Of a stretch of DNA of 64,000 nucleotides, positions 42,157 to 51,370 are shown in pieces. Each line of letters begins with the position of its first letter. The stretch's first letter is position 1. The DNA lies in NCBI RefSeq assembly GCF_000424665.1, contig NZ_KE384221.1, positions 124,001-188,000 on the forward strand. The letters are read 5' to 3'. A program made the translations under genes and the position numbers. The notes below the pieces were generated by a model. It was not told the origin of the DNA. It made no database searches and saw nothing but the letters and a program-made list of their open reading frames with translations. The stretch is from Salinimicrobium terrae DSM 17865. GTDB taxonomy: Bacteria > Bacteroidota > Bacteroidia > Flavobacteriales > Flavobacteriaceae.

Positions 42157-43713
42157 TTATGAACTGCACGAGAGCATAGAACAACCTGCTTTGGTCTCTG
42201 CCCAGGAAGGTCGTTTTTTAATAAAGTCATCGAAACCTGAGGGTGCGTAAGATTGGGCCATAGCCTCCTGTAACCTAAGGAAAAGCTCGTCTTCTCCTTT
42301 CTCAAGTTCTTCGATCGCTTGATGTAAAAGGTAATTTCTAAGAATTATTCGGGGATTGGTTCGGTTCATCAGGTCTCTTGTTGCTTCCTCAGAAAGGTTG
42401 TTATTTTTTCGCATTTTTGAATAGTCTGTTATCAGTGTGGTGAACAGATCCTCTTGGTTAGGAGATAAATCTTGGTAAAATGAGTTCCGGAAGTGATCTT
42501 TTATGGCTTGTGGATTAACTTCAGGTGGAACATCGGCGAGTAAGCGATAAAAAATCGTCATATCTGGCTGGATTACCGAAAGTACCTTTTCAAATCGAGA
42601 ATTAAGTTCCTTTTCCTGCTTTCCAACTTTTTCAAAACCTAATTTTCTGCTCATCATCCCATAGTAATGATCCCAGAAAATTTTTTCATAAGATTCCAGA
42701 ACATTTTCCAGTCCTTCCGTCTCCTCAAAAAGCAGGGAAAGGGCATTAGCCAGCCTGCCCAGATTCCAATATCCAATGGAAGGCTGGTTCCCAAAGGCAT
42801 AACGGCGGCCGGGAAGATCTGTGGTGTTAGGTGTAAAGTTGTGATCGTAATTATCAAGAAAGGAGAAGGGACCATAATCAATTGTTAGTCCTAAAATGGA
42901 CATATTATCTGTATTCATGACTCCGTGAACAAAGCCTACCCGTTGCCATTCGCTCATCAAAAATGCCGTTTTTTCCACCACTTCCTGAAACCATTTAAGA
43001 ATCCGATCTTCTTCCTCCATGAATTGCGGAAAAAACCGATCAATGGTCCAATCGACGAGTTTTCTAAGTTTTTCTGTTTCACGCTGAGCGGCCAGTAACT
43101 CGAAATTCCCGAAACGCAAAAAAGAGGGAGCAACTCGTGTCACAATAGCCCCGGGTTCATATTCGGGATTCCCATTATAGAACATATCCCTTAGAACTTT
43201 ATCCCCGGTGGAAACCAAGGCCAGCGCACGGGTAGTGGGAACTCCCAGGTGGTGCATTGCTTCGCTCATTAAGTATTCCCGAACCGAAGAACGTAGCACC
43301 GCACGACCATCTGCATGTCTGGAATAGGCAGTAGGTCCTGCACCTTTTAATTGCAGTTCAAAAATACCATTTTTGGAACCCCATTCCCCTAGGGTTATAG
43401 CCCGCCCATCACCAAGCTGTCCTGCCCAGTTCCCAAACTGGTGCCCGGCATAACAAGCGGCGTATGGATTCATTGAGGAAGTGATTTTATTACCGGCTAA
43501 AATTTCCACTTCTGCTGGAGAAGGATAATTTATCTCCAACTTTTCAGCCAGATCTGTCGACCAACCTACTAGTCTAGGTGCGGCAACAGGAGTTGGTACT
43601 GCCTTGCTATAAAGTTTTCCGGGGGTTTGACGAGGAGTCCGGTCACCACTGTCATCACCTTCAAAGGTTTGTGTAAAGACATTTTCAAATTCTTTTTCTG
43701 CAATGGAGATCAT
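42157..43713 (-). CDS. selO: Protein adenylyltransferase SelO (YdiU/UPF0061)
   Basis: 518 aa, full family length. The pseudokinase motifs are present: the invariant GHQFGNWAGQLGDGRA loop, QLKGAGPTAYSRHADG with the ATP-binding Lys, VHGVMNTDNMSILG catalytic loop and TIDYGPFSFLD (DFG equivalent). SelO transfers AMP to Ser/Thr/Tyr residues of redox proteins. The C terminus ends GCSMLSCSS, containing the Cys that replaces selenocysteine in many bacteria. It is a single-gene unit. Confidence 0.96.
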   Translation of the reverse strand: MISIAEKEFENVFTQTFEGDDSGDRTPRQTPGKLYSKAVPTPVAAPRLVGWSTDLAEKLEINYPSPAEVEILAGNKITSSMNPYAACYAGHQFGNWAGQLGDGRAITLGEWGSKNGIFELQLKGAGPTAYSRHADGRAVLRSSVREYLMSEAMHHLGVPTTRALALVSTGDKVLRDMFYNGNPEYEPGAIVTRVAPSFLRFGNFELLAAQRETEKLRKLVDWTIDRFFPQFMEEEDRILKWFQEVVEKTAFLMSEWQRVGFVHGVMNTDNMSILGLTIDYGPFSFLDNYDHNFTPNTTDLPGRRYAFGNQPSIGYWNLGRLANALSLLFEETEGLENVLESYEKIFWDHYYGMMSRKLGFEKVGKQEKELNSRFEKVLSVIQPDMTIFYRLLADVPPEVNPQAIKDHFRNSFYQDLSPNQEDLFTTLITDYSKMRKNNNLSEEATRDLMNRTNPRIILRNYLLHQAIEELEKGEDELFLRLQEAMAQSYAPSGFDDFIKKRPSWAETKAGCSMLSCSS

Positions 43714-43937
43714 GGGTCTTTTTTTCTAAAATACAAAACTTTCCAGAGGACCCGAAGATGTTTTTCATCATTAAAGAATTTGGTAAATAAAATTTACGGC
43801 TGCAATTTAAGAAGTAAGAATTTTCTTTAGAAAATTAACAACAGCTTAAACAATGACAAGAAATTAAGTTAAACCTAAATTAAAAAACATTTGGGACACG
43901 ATCAACTGGTTTATTTTTAGAAAAAAATTGAAAAGGA

Positions 43938-44300
43938 ATGATTTCATATCAGAGTAAAACCGATATTCAAAACCAGGTGTTGAACCTGTTGCCGCACCAA
44001 ATTGAAGAGTGCAGGGAGTGCGACCAGTTACCCGCCTCTCTTGAAGAACTTATTAAACATAATTATCAGGCTACTTTCGTGTGCTATGACAAACAGTCTA
44101 ATAGTATTGAAGTAGGTGTGGAGAATGAAGAAGAAAATTCACCTTATCCTGAAATCAAGGTGCATAGAATTCCGCTTGCTAAGGCTGTTGCCTACATTAG
44201 AAAAACTTTTAGGAGCAGTGATGCAGACCTTAAGTTCTACGGAAAAATTCTGGCCGGCTATGGCTCCTCTTCAAAAATCGAAGAAGTAGTCCTGGTATAG
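43938..44300 (+). CDS. Hypothetical protein, 120 aa
   Basis: A soluble protein without signal peptide. A CxxC pair is present early (EECRECDQLP) and the core reads YQATFVCYDKQSNSIEVGVE, consistent with a small alpha/beta fold. A perfect terminator (AAGCCTCCCG/CGGGAGGCTT, 44321-44354) follows, supporting a real monocistronic gene. Not recognised. Confidence 0.65.
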   Translation: MISYQSKTDIQNQVLNLLPHQIEECRECDQLPASLEELIKHNYQATFVCYDKQSNSIEVGVENEEENSPYPEIKVHRIPLAKAVAYIRKTFRSSDADLKFYGKILAGYGSSSKIEEVVLV

Positions 44301-44320
44301 CAGTCTGAAGAATTACTTTA

Positions 44321-44355
44321 AAAGCCTCCCGGAGTTATTTTCGGGAGGCTTTTTT
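44321..44355 (+). terminator. Terminator of the 43938 gene
   Basis: AAAAGCCTCCCG pairs with CGGGAGGCTTTT around GAGTTATTTT, with six T at the end. Confidence 0.8.
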
Positions 44356-44407
44356 ATGGAAAGAAGCTTCAGGCTTTTATCTTTGCCATCCATTCTAGTT
44401 TTTACAG

Positions 44408-46537
44408 ATGAATTCTACAAACTTTATTCTTACTCGTACAAATCTTCCACAGAAGAGTGTTGATAATACGCTTCGGTTACTCGGGGAAGACGCCACTATT
44501 CCGTTCATTTCCCGCTACCGGAAAGAAATGACGGGCAACCTGGATGAGGTGCAGATTGAGCAAATTGTGAAATGGAAAGAGGCATTTGAAGAACTGGAAA
44601 AGAGGAAAAAGAGCATTCTAAAAGCCATTTTTGAACAGGATGCCCTTACGCCGGAACTTGAATCAAGGATCAATAATACCGAAGATATTCTGCAGCTGGA
44701 AGATCTCTATCTTCCTTATAAGAGAAAGCGGAAAACCAAAGCTGATGCTGCCCGGGAGCAGGGATTGGAGCCTCTGGCCAAAATAATTATGGCACAAAAT
44801 TCTCCTAATTTCGAGACAGCGGCAAAAAGATTCTTGAGTAAAGAAGTAGCCACAGTTGCCGATGCCAACTCGGGAGCAAAAGATATTGTTGCGGAATGGA
44901 TCAATGAGAACGAGGGGGTGAGAAGCCGACTTAGAAAACTTTTTCAGCAAAAGGCAGTGATCTCTGCAAAAGTGGTAAAAAAGAAAGCTGAAGAGGAGGA
45001 GGCGCAAAAATTCCGGAATTATTTTGAGTGGGAGGAAAAATTGAAATCCATTCAATCTCACCGGTTACTTGCCATCCTTAGAGCCGAAAAAGAGGGTTTT
45101 GTAAGGGTGAAGATAGAGGTGGAGCAGGAGGGTGCTGTTAGAACAATTGCAGGCATTATTCTAAAACCACAGCAAAATTCGGGCAAGTATTTCATTGAGG
45201 AAGCAATTGAAGACTCTTATAAAAGATTGCTTTTACCTGCGCTTTCCAACGAAATTTTATCTGCAGCCAAAGAAAAGGCAGATACGGAAGCCATAAAAGT
45301 CTTTGCAGATAACCTTAGGCAGTTATTGTTGGCACAGCCTTTAGGTGCAAAAAGAATCCTGGCCCTCGACCCCGGTTTTAAATCGGGATGTAAGCTAGTG
45401 TGTCTGGACGAAAAGGGAGATTTGCAGCACAATGAAACCATTTTTCCGCATCCGCCGCAAAAGGAAATGGCCATGGCTTCAAAAAAGGTAAAATCTTTGG
45501 TGAATGCCTATAATATTGAAGCTATAGCCATTGGGAATGGTACTGCTTCCCGTGAAACGGAATTTTTCATCAAAAAGATTCCTTTTGACAGAGATGTGCA
45601 GGTTTTTGTGGTGAATGAGGCCGGAGCTTCGGTGTATTCAGCTTCAAAGATTGCCAGGGCAGAATTTCCCAGTTTTGATGTGACTGTGCGGGGAGCAGTC
45701 TCTATTGGCCGTCGGCTGGCAGATCCTTTGGCCGAGCTGGTGAAGATCGATCCCAAAGCTATTGGAGTTGGGCAGTACCAGCACGATGTGGATCAGGCAA
45801 AACTGAAGAATGAACTGGACAGGGTAGTGGAGAGCTGTGTGAATTCTATAGGTGTAAACATGAACACTGCCAGTGCCCCATTACTCAGTTATGTTTCGGG
45901 TATTGGACCGTCTTTAGCTGAGAATATTGTCAACTATCGAAGTGAAAAAGGGGAATTTTCTTCCCGAAAAGAGCTGCTGAAAGTTCCGCGGTTGGGAGCC
46001 AAAGCCTTTGAACAGGCCGCCGGATTCCTGAGAGTAACTACTTCTGAAAATCCGTTGGACAACTCCGCTGTACATCCAGAAAGTTATTCTATAGTAGAGA
46101 AAATGGCTGCCGACCTCAAGGTTGGACTGAAGGATCTTATTGGCAACAAAGAGCTCATTTCTAAAATTACTCTCGAAAATCACATATCTGGAGCCGTAGG
46201 TTTACCCACTATTAATGACATCCTAAGCGAGCTGGAGAAACCCGGAGTAGATCCAAGAAAATCGGCTAAAGTTTTTGAATTCGATCCAAAGGTGAAGAGC
46301 ATCAAAGATGTGGAAATCGGAATGAAACTGCCGGGTATAGTGAACAACATCACCAACTTCGGGTGTTTTGTGGATATTGGGATCAAAGAAAGCGGACTGG
46401 TTCACATTTCCAAACTGAAAAATGACTTCGTGAGCGATGTAAATTCCGTGGTGAAATTACACCAGCATGTACAGGTAACCGTGCTGGAGGTGGATGAGGC
46501 GAGAAAGCGGATTCAGTTGTCGATGATAGAGGAATAA
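44408..46537 (+). CDS. tex: Tex-family RNA-binding transcription accessory protein
   Basis: 709 aa. The N-terminal Tex HTH-like region contains PFISRYRKEMTGNLDEVQI. The YqgF/RNase H-like domain runs ILALDPGFKSGCKLVCLDEKG (shown in part as DPGFKSGCK). Two HhH motifs follow (YVSGIGPSLAENIVNYR and VPRLGAKAFEQAAGFLR), and a C-terminal S1 domain ends the protein (GMKLPGIVNNITNFGCFVDI, then VHISKLKNDF). Tex binds RNA and transcription complexes. Length and domain order are standard. Confidence 0.95.
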   Translation: MNSTNFILTRTNLPQKSVDNTLRLLGEDATIPFISRYRKEMTGNLDEVQIEQIVKWKEAFEELEKRKKSILKAIFEQDALTPELESRINNTEDILQLEDLYLPYKRKRKTKADAAREQGLEPLAKIIMAQNSPNFETAAKRFLSKEVATVADANSGAKDIVAEWINENEGVRSRLRKLFQQKAVISAKVVKKKAEEEEAQKFRNYFEWEEKLKSIQSHRLLAILRAEKEGFVRVKIEVEQEGAVRTIAGIILKPQQNSGKYFIEEAIEDSYKRLLLPALSNEILSAAKEKADTEAIKVFADNLRQLLLAQPLGAKRILALDPGFKSGCKLVCLDEKGDLQHNETIFPHPPQKEMAMASKKVKSLVNAYNIEAIAIGNGTASRETEFFIKKIPFDRDVQVFVVNEAGASVYSASKIARAEFPSFDVTVRGAVSIGRRLADPLAELVKIDPKAIGVGQYQHDVDQAKLKNELDRVVESCVNSIGVNMNTASAPLLSYVSGIGPSLAENIVNYRSEKGEFSSRKELLKVPRLGAKAFEQAAGFLRVTTSENPLDNSAVHPESYSIVEKMAADLKVGLKDLIGNKELISKITLENHISGAVGLPTINDILSELEKPGVDPRKSAKVFEFDPKVKSIKDVEIGMKLPGIVNNITNFGCFVDIGIKESGLVHISKLKNDFVSDVNSVVKLHQHVQVTVLEVDEARKRIQLSMIEE

Positions 46538-46580
46538 ATTTCAAGTTACAAGCACCAAATTCAAATTTCGCTGTGGAGTT

Positions 46581-47105
46581 TCACTCCTTATAAACAAGCT
46601 TTCCACCTTCAATCTTGGCAGGTTTGGTGTAGGGGTGTTCGGTAGTTTTTTCGGGTGCCATTATGTGGAGGATTTTCCAGCCTTCAGCTTTAAGATAATC
46701 TGAAACCATAGCCCGGTGGCAGCTCCACCAAACAGCTTCAGAACACATAATAGCGGTTCTATTTTCAGTAGCAATAGCTTTAAGTTCTTCAACAGTGGAT
46801 TTAAATTCAGAAGTTTCCATATAATCGGCATAGCCACGAAAGGACGGATGCCGCCACACCTGATTAACAGAATCTGGTTTTGCCTTCCGCCGACCTCCAA
46901 GATTTTCAAAATGATGATAAAAAATGCCATTTTTGGGAAAGGATTCGGCTAAAGCTTCCAAATTGAAGTGTGGATATTTCCTGGACCCGGGATACCGGCG
47001 AATATCAACAAGGGCTTCAATATTATGGGATTGCAACCATTCCAAAAATTCCTCCAGCGGATGAGTGGAATGACCAATTGTCCATATGCGGGGCTGTTGA
47101 GACAT
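46581..47105 (-). CDS. DUF488-family protein
   Basis: 174 aa. The family start is clear: IWTIGHSTHPLEEFLEWL, followed by DIRRYPGSRKYPHFN, YHHFENLGGRR, MCSEAVWWSCHRAMVSDYL and a conserved HI tail. The conserved Cys and His-Arg pair suggest an enzyme, but no activity is firmly established for the family. It converges with tex; the 43 bp between them contain no clear terminator. Confidence 0.9.
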   Translation of the reverse strand: MSQQPRIWTIGHSTHPLEEFLEWLQSHNIEALVDIRRYPGSRKYPHFNLEALAESFPKNGIFYHHFENLGGRRKAKPDSVNQVWRHPSFRGYADYMETSEFKSTVEELKAIATENRTAIMCSEAVWWSCHRAMVSDYLKAEGWKILHIMAPEKTTEHPYTKPAKIEGGKLVYKE

Positions 47106-47289
47106 TGTTGGAAGTTAGATCTACGAAGGTAGAAGTAGGAATTGTAAAAAACTAAATATTTCCCGCTGATCTCGCAATGGGTTAAGGGTAATTCTCGGAA
47201 TGAAAGAAATCTCTCGTCACTCGCTTTTCCTAAAACTTCGTCCTGTTGAGATGACAAAATTTACGGCTAAGTTCCATAACTCTGAACTC

Positions 47290-48267
47290 CTAACTCTTAA
47301 CAACATCCTCTAATATCATTTTCGCATGTACCCGGGAATTCTCAATAAACCATTTGTGGGTTTCCATTCCGCCGCAAATTACACCTGCAAGATAAATCCC
47401 TTTGACGTTGGATTCCATGGTTTCAGGATCGTACTGCGGAATCTTTTTCCCGTCTTCCGAAAGTTGGATTCCCATGTCTTTTAAAAATTCGAAATTCGGA
47501 CGGTAGCCGGTGAGCAATAATACCCAGTCATTTTCCAGGACCTGGTCTCCCTCTTTAGAGGTAATTATCACTTCGGTTTCCCTTATTTCCTTTAATTCAG
47601 CATTAAAGACTGCTTTTATGCTCCCTTCATCTATACGGTTGTCAATATCGGGTTTTACCCAGTATTTCACACGTTCGCCAATGGCAGGACCACGCACCAC
47701 CATAGTGACGTCGCCGCCTTTACGGTATATCTCAAGCGCAGCATCTACAGCCGAATTACTGGCTCCAACAACAATTGTCTTTTGGGTGGCGTAAAAGTGC
47801 GGATCGCCGTAGTAATGAGCGACTTTTGGCAAATCTTCTCCCGGAATATTCAGGTAATTGGGAATGTCATAAAAACCTGTCGCAATAATGACATTTTTGG
47901 AGCTGTAGAAACCTTTGGAAGTCGTGACTTTATGGAGATTATCTTCAGATTCAATTTTTTCCACTTTTTCAAAAAGTTGAATATTGAGGTGGTTTGACGT
48001 GACTATTCTCCTGTAGTATTCCAAAGCTTCTTGTTTATGTGGCTTCGGATTAGTACTTATGAAAGGAATATCATCGAGCTCCAGTTTTTCTGAAGTGGAA
48101 AAGAAGGTCATGTTTGACGGATAATTGTACAGCGAATTAACCAGCGTTCCCTTCTCTAAAATGACATAATTGAGGCCTTTCTTTTTTGCCTCCATGGCAC
48201 AGGCGATGCCTATAGGTCCGCCGCCAACGATAACTGCGTCGTATATTTTATCTTCAGGAGTTGACAA
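47290..48267 (-). CDS. ypdA: YpdA-family FAD/NAD(P)-dependent oxidoreductase
   Basis: 325 aa. The FAD motif is AVIVGGGPIGIACAMEAKK and the NADP motif TIVVGASNSAVDAALEIY; the C-terminal FAD contact is GIYLAGVICGGMETHK. There is no CxxC, unlike thioredoxin reductase. YpdA members are putative bacillithiol-disulfide reductases. The start overlaps the end of rpe by 14 bp, so they are co-transcribed. Confidence 0.88.
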   Translation of the reverse strand: MSTPEDKIYDAVIVGGGPIGIACAMEAKKKGLNYVILEKGTLVNSLYNYPSNMTFFSTSEKLELDDIPFISTNPKPHKQEALEYYRRIVTSNHLNIQLFEKVEKIESEDNLHKVTTSKGFYSSKNVIIATGFYDIPNYLNIPGEDLPKVAHYYGDPHFYATQKTIVVGASNSAVDAALEIYRKGGDVTMVVRGPAIGERVKYWVKPDIDNRIDEGSIKAVFNAELKEIRETEVIITSKEGDQVLENDWVLLLTGYRPNFEFLKDMGIQLSEDGKKIPQYDPETMESNVKGIYLAGVICGGMETHKWFIENSRVHAKMILEDVVKS

Positions 48268-48916
48268 GCGACTTCAGGTTTTTAATGGTTTGGGTTGGAT
48301 CTTCAGCTTTAAAAACAAAACTGCCGGCTACCAGTACATCTGCACCGGCATCTATTAATTGTGCCGCATTTTTATCGGTCACTCCGCCATCAATTTCTAT
48401 TAAAGTAGGAGCATTGTTCCTTTCAATAATTTGCTTCAGTTTTTCAATCTTCTTGTAGGTGTTTTCAATAAAGCTTTGTCCGCCAAAACCGGGATTTACG
48501 CTCATCATACAGACAAGGTCAATATCAGCAATCACATCTTCCAGGAGCTCTACAGGAGTGTGTGGATTGATAGCAACACCTGCCTTCATACCTTCGGCCT
48601 TTATTGCCTGGAGTGTCCTGTGAAGGTGGGTGCAGGCTTCATAATGTACCGAAAGATTATTGGCTCCAAGAGCAGCAAATTCCTTGATATATCTGTCGGG
48701 ATCAACAATCATGAGGTGAATATCAATTGTTTTTTTCGCGTGCTTTTGAATCGCTGCCAAAACAGGCATTCCGTAAGAGATATTCGGAACAAAGACGCCA
48801 TCCATAATGTCAATATGAAACCAGTCGGCTTCACTGTTGTTGATCATTTCGATGTCACGTTGAAGATTTCCGAAGTCTGCAGCAAGTAAGGAAGGAGCAA
48901 TTAAATTATTTTTCAT
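48254..48916 (-). CDS. rpe: Ribulose-phosphate 3-epimerase
   Basis: 220 aa from the ATG at 48916; an upstream ATG at 48949 adds 11 hydrophobic residues not expected in this family. TIM-barrel metal and catalytic motifs are present: IAPSLLAADFGNL, HIDIMDGVFVPNIS, HLMI, SVNPGFGGQSF and EIDGGVTDKNA. It interconverts ribulose-5-P and xylulose-5-P in the pentose phosphate pathway. It overlaps ypdA by 14 bp. Confidence 0.96.
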   Translation of the reverse strand: MKNNLIAPSLLAADFGNLQRDIEMINNSEADWFHIDIMDGVFVPNISYGMPVLAAIQKHAKKTIDIHLMIVDPDRYIKEFAALGANNLSVHYEACTHLHRTLQAIKAEGMKAGVAINPHTPVELLEDVIADIDLVCMMSVNPGFGGQSFIENTYKKIEKLKQIIERNNAPTLIEIDGGVTDKNAAQLIDAGADVLVAGSFVFKAEDPTQTIKNLKSLVNS

Positions 48917-49040
48917 GTGGTCGAAAATAAGACTTCGTAAAAGTAACAAGAATTATGGTAAAAGGCTTAACTGGTATTAAAGCAATTGCTGTAGGAAGAT
49001 TTTTGTATCTTTAGAATAAACAGAACCAAAAAAAACATTT

Positions 49041-49172
49041 ATGGAAGTTGAAGAAAAGAGTGAAAAGAAAAATTATGGGAAAATGGGATGCTTTATTGCA
49101 ATTCTGGTTCTCGTAATCGTCATAATTGCCATTTATTCCGGCTTAATTAGTTTCCCCGGTTCTACTGACTAA
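49041..49172 (+). CDS. Small single-pass membrane protein
   Basis: 43 aa: charged N terminus (MEVEEKSEKKNYGKM), then one membrane helix (CFIAILVLVIVIIAIYSGL) and a short tail. An imperfect promoter box, TATCTTTA, lies about 35 bp upstream. It faces rpoD across a shared terminator and appears monocistronic. Family unknown. Confidence 0.5.
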   Translation: MEVEEKSEKKNYGKMGCFIAILVLVIVIIAIYSGLISFPGSTD

Positions 49173-49227
49173 TTAATGTTGGACTGTAGAGCTAAAATAA
49201 TTGTTTTCAAAATTGATTTAAAAAGGT

Positions 49228-49257
49228 GAACCCGGGGTAATCAGCCCCGGGTTCTTC
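49228..49257. terminator. Shared terminator between small gene and rpoD
   Basis: GAACCCGGGG (49228-49237) and CCCCGGGTTC form a strong hairpin with loop TAATCAG; T-rich sequence follows on the plus side. Confidence 0.7.
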
Positions 49258-49309
49258 ATCAATCAATCAAAAAACGAACAGTAATCAACTGTTGCTTCGT
49301 TCCAGGGAC

Positions 49310-50173
49310 TTATCCCAGGTATGTTTTTAAGATTTTGCTTCTCGAGGTGTGTTTCAACCTTCTGATAGCTTTTTCTTTTATTTGTCTTACTCTTTCCCTT
49401 GTTAGATCAAAAGTCTCGCCAATTTCTTCCAGAGTCATTGGGTGTTGGTCTCCCAGACCAAAATAAAGACGAATTACATCGGCTTCACGCGGAGTAAGCG
49501 TCTCAAGAGCCCGCTCTATTTCTGTACGTAAAGATTCATGTAAAAGCTCTCTGTCGGGGTTCGGGGATTCACCCGAGCGTAATACGTCATACAGGTTGGA
49601 ATCTTCACCTTCAACAAGCGGAGCATCCATGGATACGTGACGCCCAGAATTCTTCATAGATTCCTTAACGTCATTAATGGTCATATCAAGTTCTTTTGCA
49701 ATCTCCTCTGCACTTGGCGGACGCTCATGCGATTGCTCAAGGAAAGCAAAAGTTTTGTTGATCTTGTTTATGGAACCAATCTTATTGAGCGGTAAACGCA
49801 CAATACGGGACTGTTCTGCCAAAGCCTGAAGTATAGACTGGCGAATCCACCAAACGGCATAGGATATGAATTTGAAACCACGGGTTTCATCAAATCTTTT
49901 GGCAGCTTTTATTAGTCCTAAATTTCCTTCGTTTATAAGGTCGGGAAGGGTCAAGCCCTGATTTTGATATTGTTTTGCTACAGATACTACAAAACGAAGA
50001 TTCGCCTTAGTTAGTTTCTCTAAAGCACGGTCATCACCCGCTTTAATTCGTTGTGCCAATTCCACCTCTTCATCTGCGGTGATCAGGTCAACTTTACCAA
50101 TTTCTTGCAAATACTTATCCAGCGAAGCAGTTTCACGGTTTGTTACCTGCTTCGTAATTTTAAGTTGTCTCAT
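49310..50173 (-). CDS. rpoD: Primary RNA polymerase sigma factor, Bacteroidota type
   Basis: 287 aa, without region 1.1. Region 1.2 is [20 protein letters not shown]; region 2 contains [16 protein letters not shown] and the -10-binding segment [15 protein letters not shown]; region 4.2 ends [20 protein letters not shown]. This short form is the housekeeping sigma of Bacteroidota that recognises TTTG/TAnnTTTG promoters, several of which occur in this window. Confidence 0.97.
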   Translation of the reverse strand: MRQLKITKQVTNRETASLDKYLQEIGKVDLITADEEVELAQRIKAGDDRALEKLTKANLRFVVSVAKQYQNQGLTLPDLINEGNLGLIKAAKRFDETRGFKFISYAVWWIRQSILQALAEQSRIVRLPLNKIGSINKINKTFAFLEQSHERPPSAEEIAKELDMTINDVKESMKNSGRHVSMDAPLVEGEDSNLYDVLRSGESPNPDRELLHESLRTEIERALETLTPREADVIRLYFGLGDQHPMTLEEIGETFDLTRERVRQIKEKAIRRLKHTSRSKILKTYLG

Positions 50174-50251
50174 CTAACGTCTCCTTGGATTTTAATTATG
50201 AATAACTCTTGTAGTAGTTATACGTAAGAAGGGTTGGGAATGTTACAAGAA

Positions 50252-51322
50252 TTAAAGATAATGAAAATATTTTTTCCTTTTCAGTTTTTTAACCTGTTTT
50301 CCCTGCCTCCAAATCAGGAAGCCAGTAATGGACAAAAATGGTCCCGAGAGCCCTGTTATACAGTACAATAATTTAGTCCAGATCCCGCCATATTGTCCAA
50401 AATGTAGAGGGATAAGTGTGCTCGAAAGTTTTGTTTTAAGATCTGCTTCCTGAATTCGGGTAACTCCTGTGATCTCACCCGATTGGTAATCTGCATTAAT
50501 CTTATTGTAAAATTCAGAGTAATAAAAAGCATCGTCATTGAAAAGGCCATATACTGTCAATGTTCCCTGTTCATTAAAAGGAAGCCGAATGTAGGTGGGA
50601 TTAAAATTGGAATAGTTCTCGGCTATCTCCATAAGTAGATCATTTACCGGTGCTTTTACAACAGGCGTTTCTGCAATGGCCGGGGGATTAAGTCCGGCAG
50701 CGGCAACTGTCCACGCGAGAAAGACTCCGGTTACAACAAGTACCAGGTTGAACAGCAAAGCCCAGGTTCCAACAATGCGGTGCAAAGAGGAATAAAATGT
50801 ACGTCTGGTTTTCAGGTTTAGACGAGTGCTGCAGGTTAGGGTCTTGAGGACACTTTTTCTGTAAAGGTAAATTCCGGTCAAGAGAGAGAATAAAAATAAA
50901 ACTCCTATAATGAAAACCAGAACTCTGCCCGCAGGTCCGGCCTGGAAAGAGTAGTGGAACTTTAACAACCATCGGGTGAAAGTAGTGAGTTCATTGATCT
51001 CCTTAATGATTTCACCTGTTGAAGGGTGAACAAAAACAAAAAGCCGTTCAGTTGGCTTTCTAAGGTTAAAGATTAATGCTTCGTTCTCTTCAAAGTGCAT
51101 TAGACGGGTATCCCAGCCTGGATAATCTCTTTGAATTTCCTGAATTCCCCGATCGATGTTAAGACCAGAATAATTTTCTATCTCAAGATATTCTTTCCAC
51201 TGATGATCCTCTATGTCTTGCTGAAAGACCAGAATAGAACCCGAAATTCCCATGAGAACAAGAAAAATTCCTGCAATTAAGCCGGCAATAGAGTGATATT
51301 TTAGAATCTTCCTGTTGTTCAT
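50252..51322 (-). CDS. PepSY-associated transmembrane protein (putative iron reductase)
   Basis: 356 aa with four membrane helices. The family opening is clear: HSIAGLIAGIFLVLMGISGS and FQQDIEDHQWKEYL. His residues in the helices (KYHSIAG, LKFHYSFQAG, SLHRIVGTW and PLHFGQYGG) are typical haem ligands. Members often reduce siderophore-bound iron. It is separated from the upstream TonB receptor gene by 48 bp containing a perfect hairpin (51333-51357), so it forms a receptor-reductase operon, with attenuated read-through. Confidence 0.88.
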   Translation of the reverse strand: MNNRKILKYHSIAGLIAGIFLVLMGISGSILVFQQDIEDHQWKEYLEIENYSGLNIDRGIQEIQRDYPGWDTRLMHFEENEALIFNLRKPTERLFVFVHPSTGEIIKEINELTTFTRWLLKFHYSFQAGPAGRVLVFIIGVLFLFSLLTGIYLYRKSVLKTLTCSTRLNLKTRRTFYSSLHRIVGTWALLFNLVLVVTGVFLAWTVAAAGLNPPAIAETPVVKAPVNDLLMEIAENYSNFNPTYIRLPFNEQGTLTVYGLFNDDAFYYSEFYNKINADYQSGEITGVTRIQEADLKTKLSSTLIPLHFGQYGGIWTKLLYCITGLSGPFLSITGFLIWRQGKQVKKLKRKKYFHYL

Positions 51323-51332
51323 GAAAAAAAGA

Positions 51333-51357
51333 GGCAGCTATAAATTTTATAGCTGCC
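51333..51357 (-). terminator. Hairpin between receptor gene and PepSY gene
   Basis: GGCAGCTATAA and TTATAGCTGCC are perfect inverted repeats with an ATT loop. On the minus strand it lies between the two genes and may act as an attenuator or mRNA-stabilising element. Confidence 0.6.
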
Positions 51358-51370
51358 ATTTGGGTTGAAA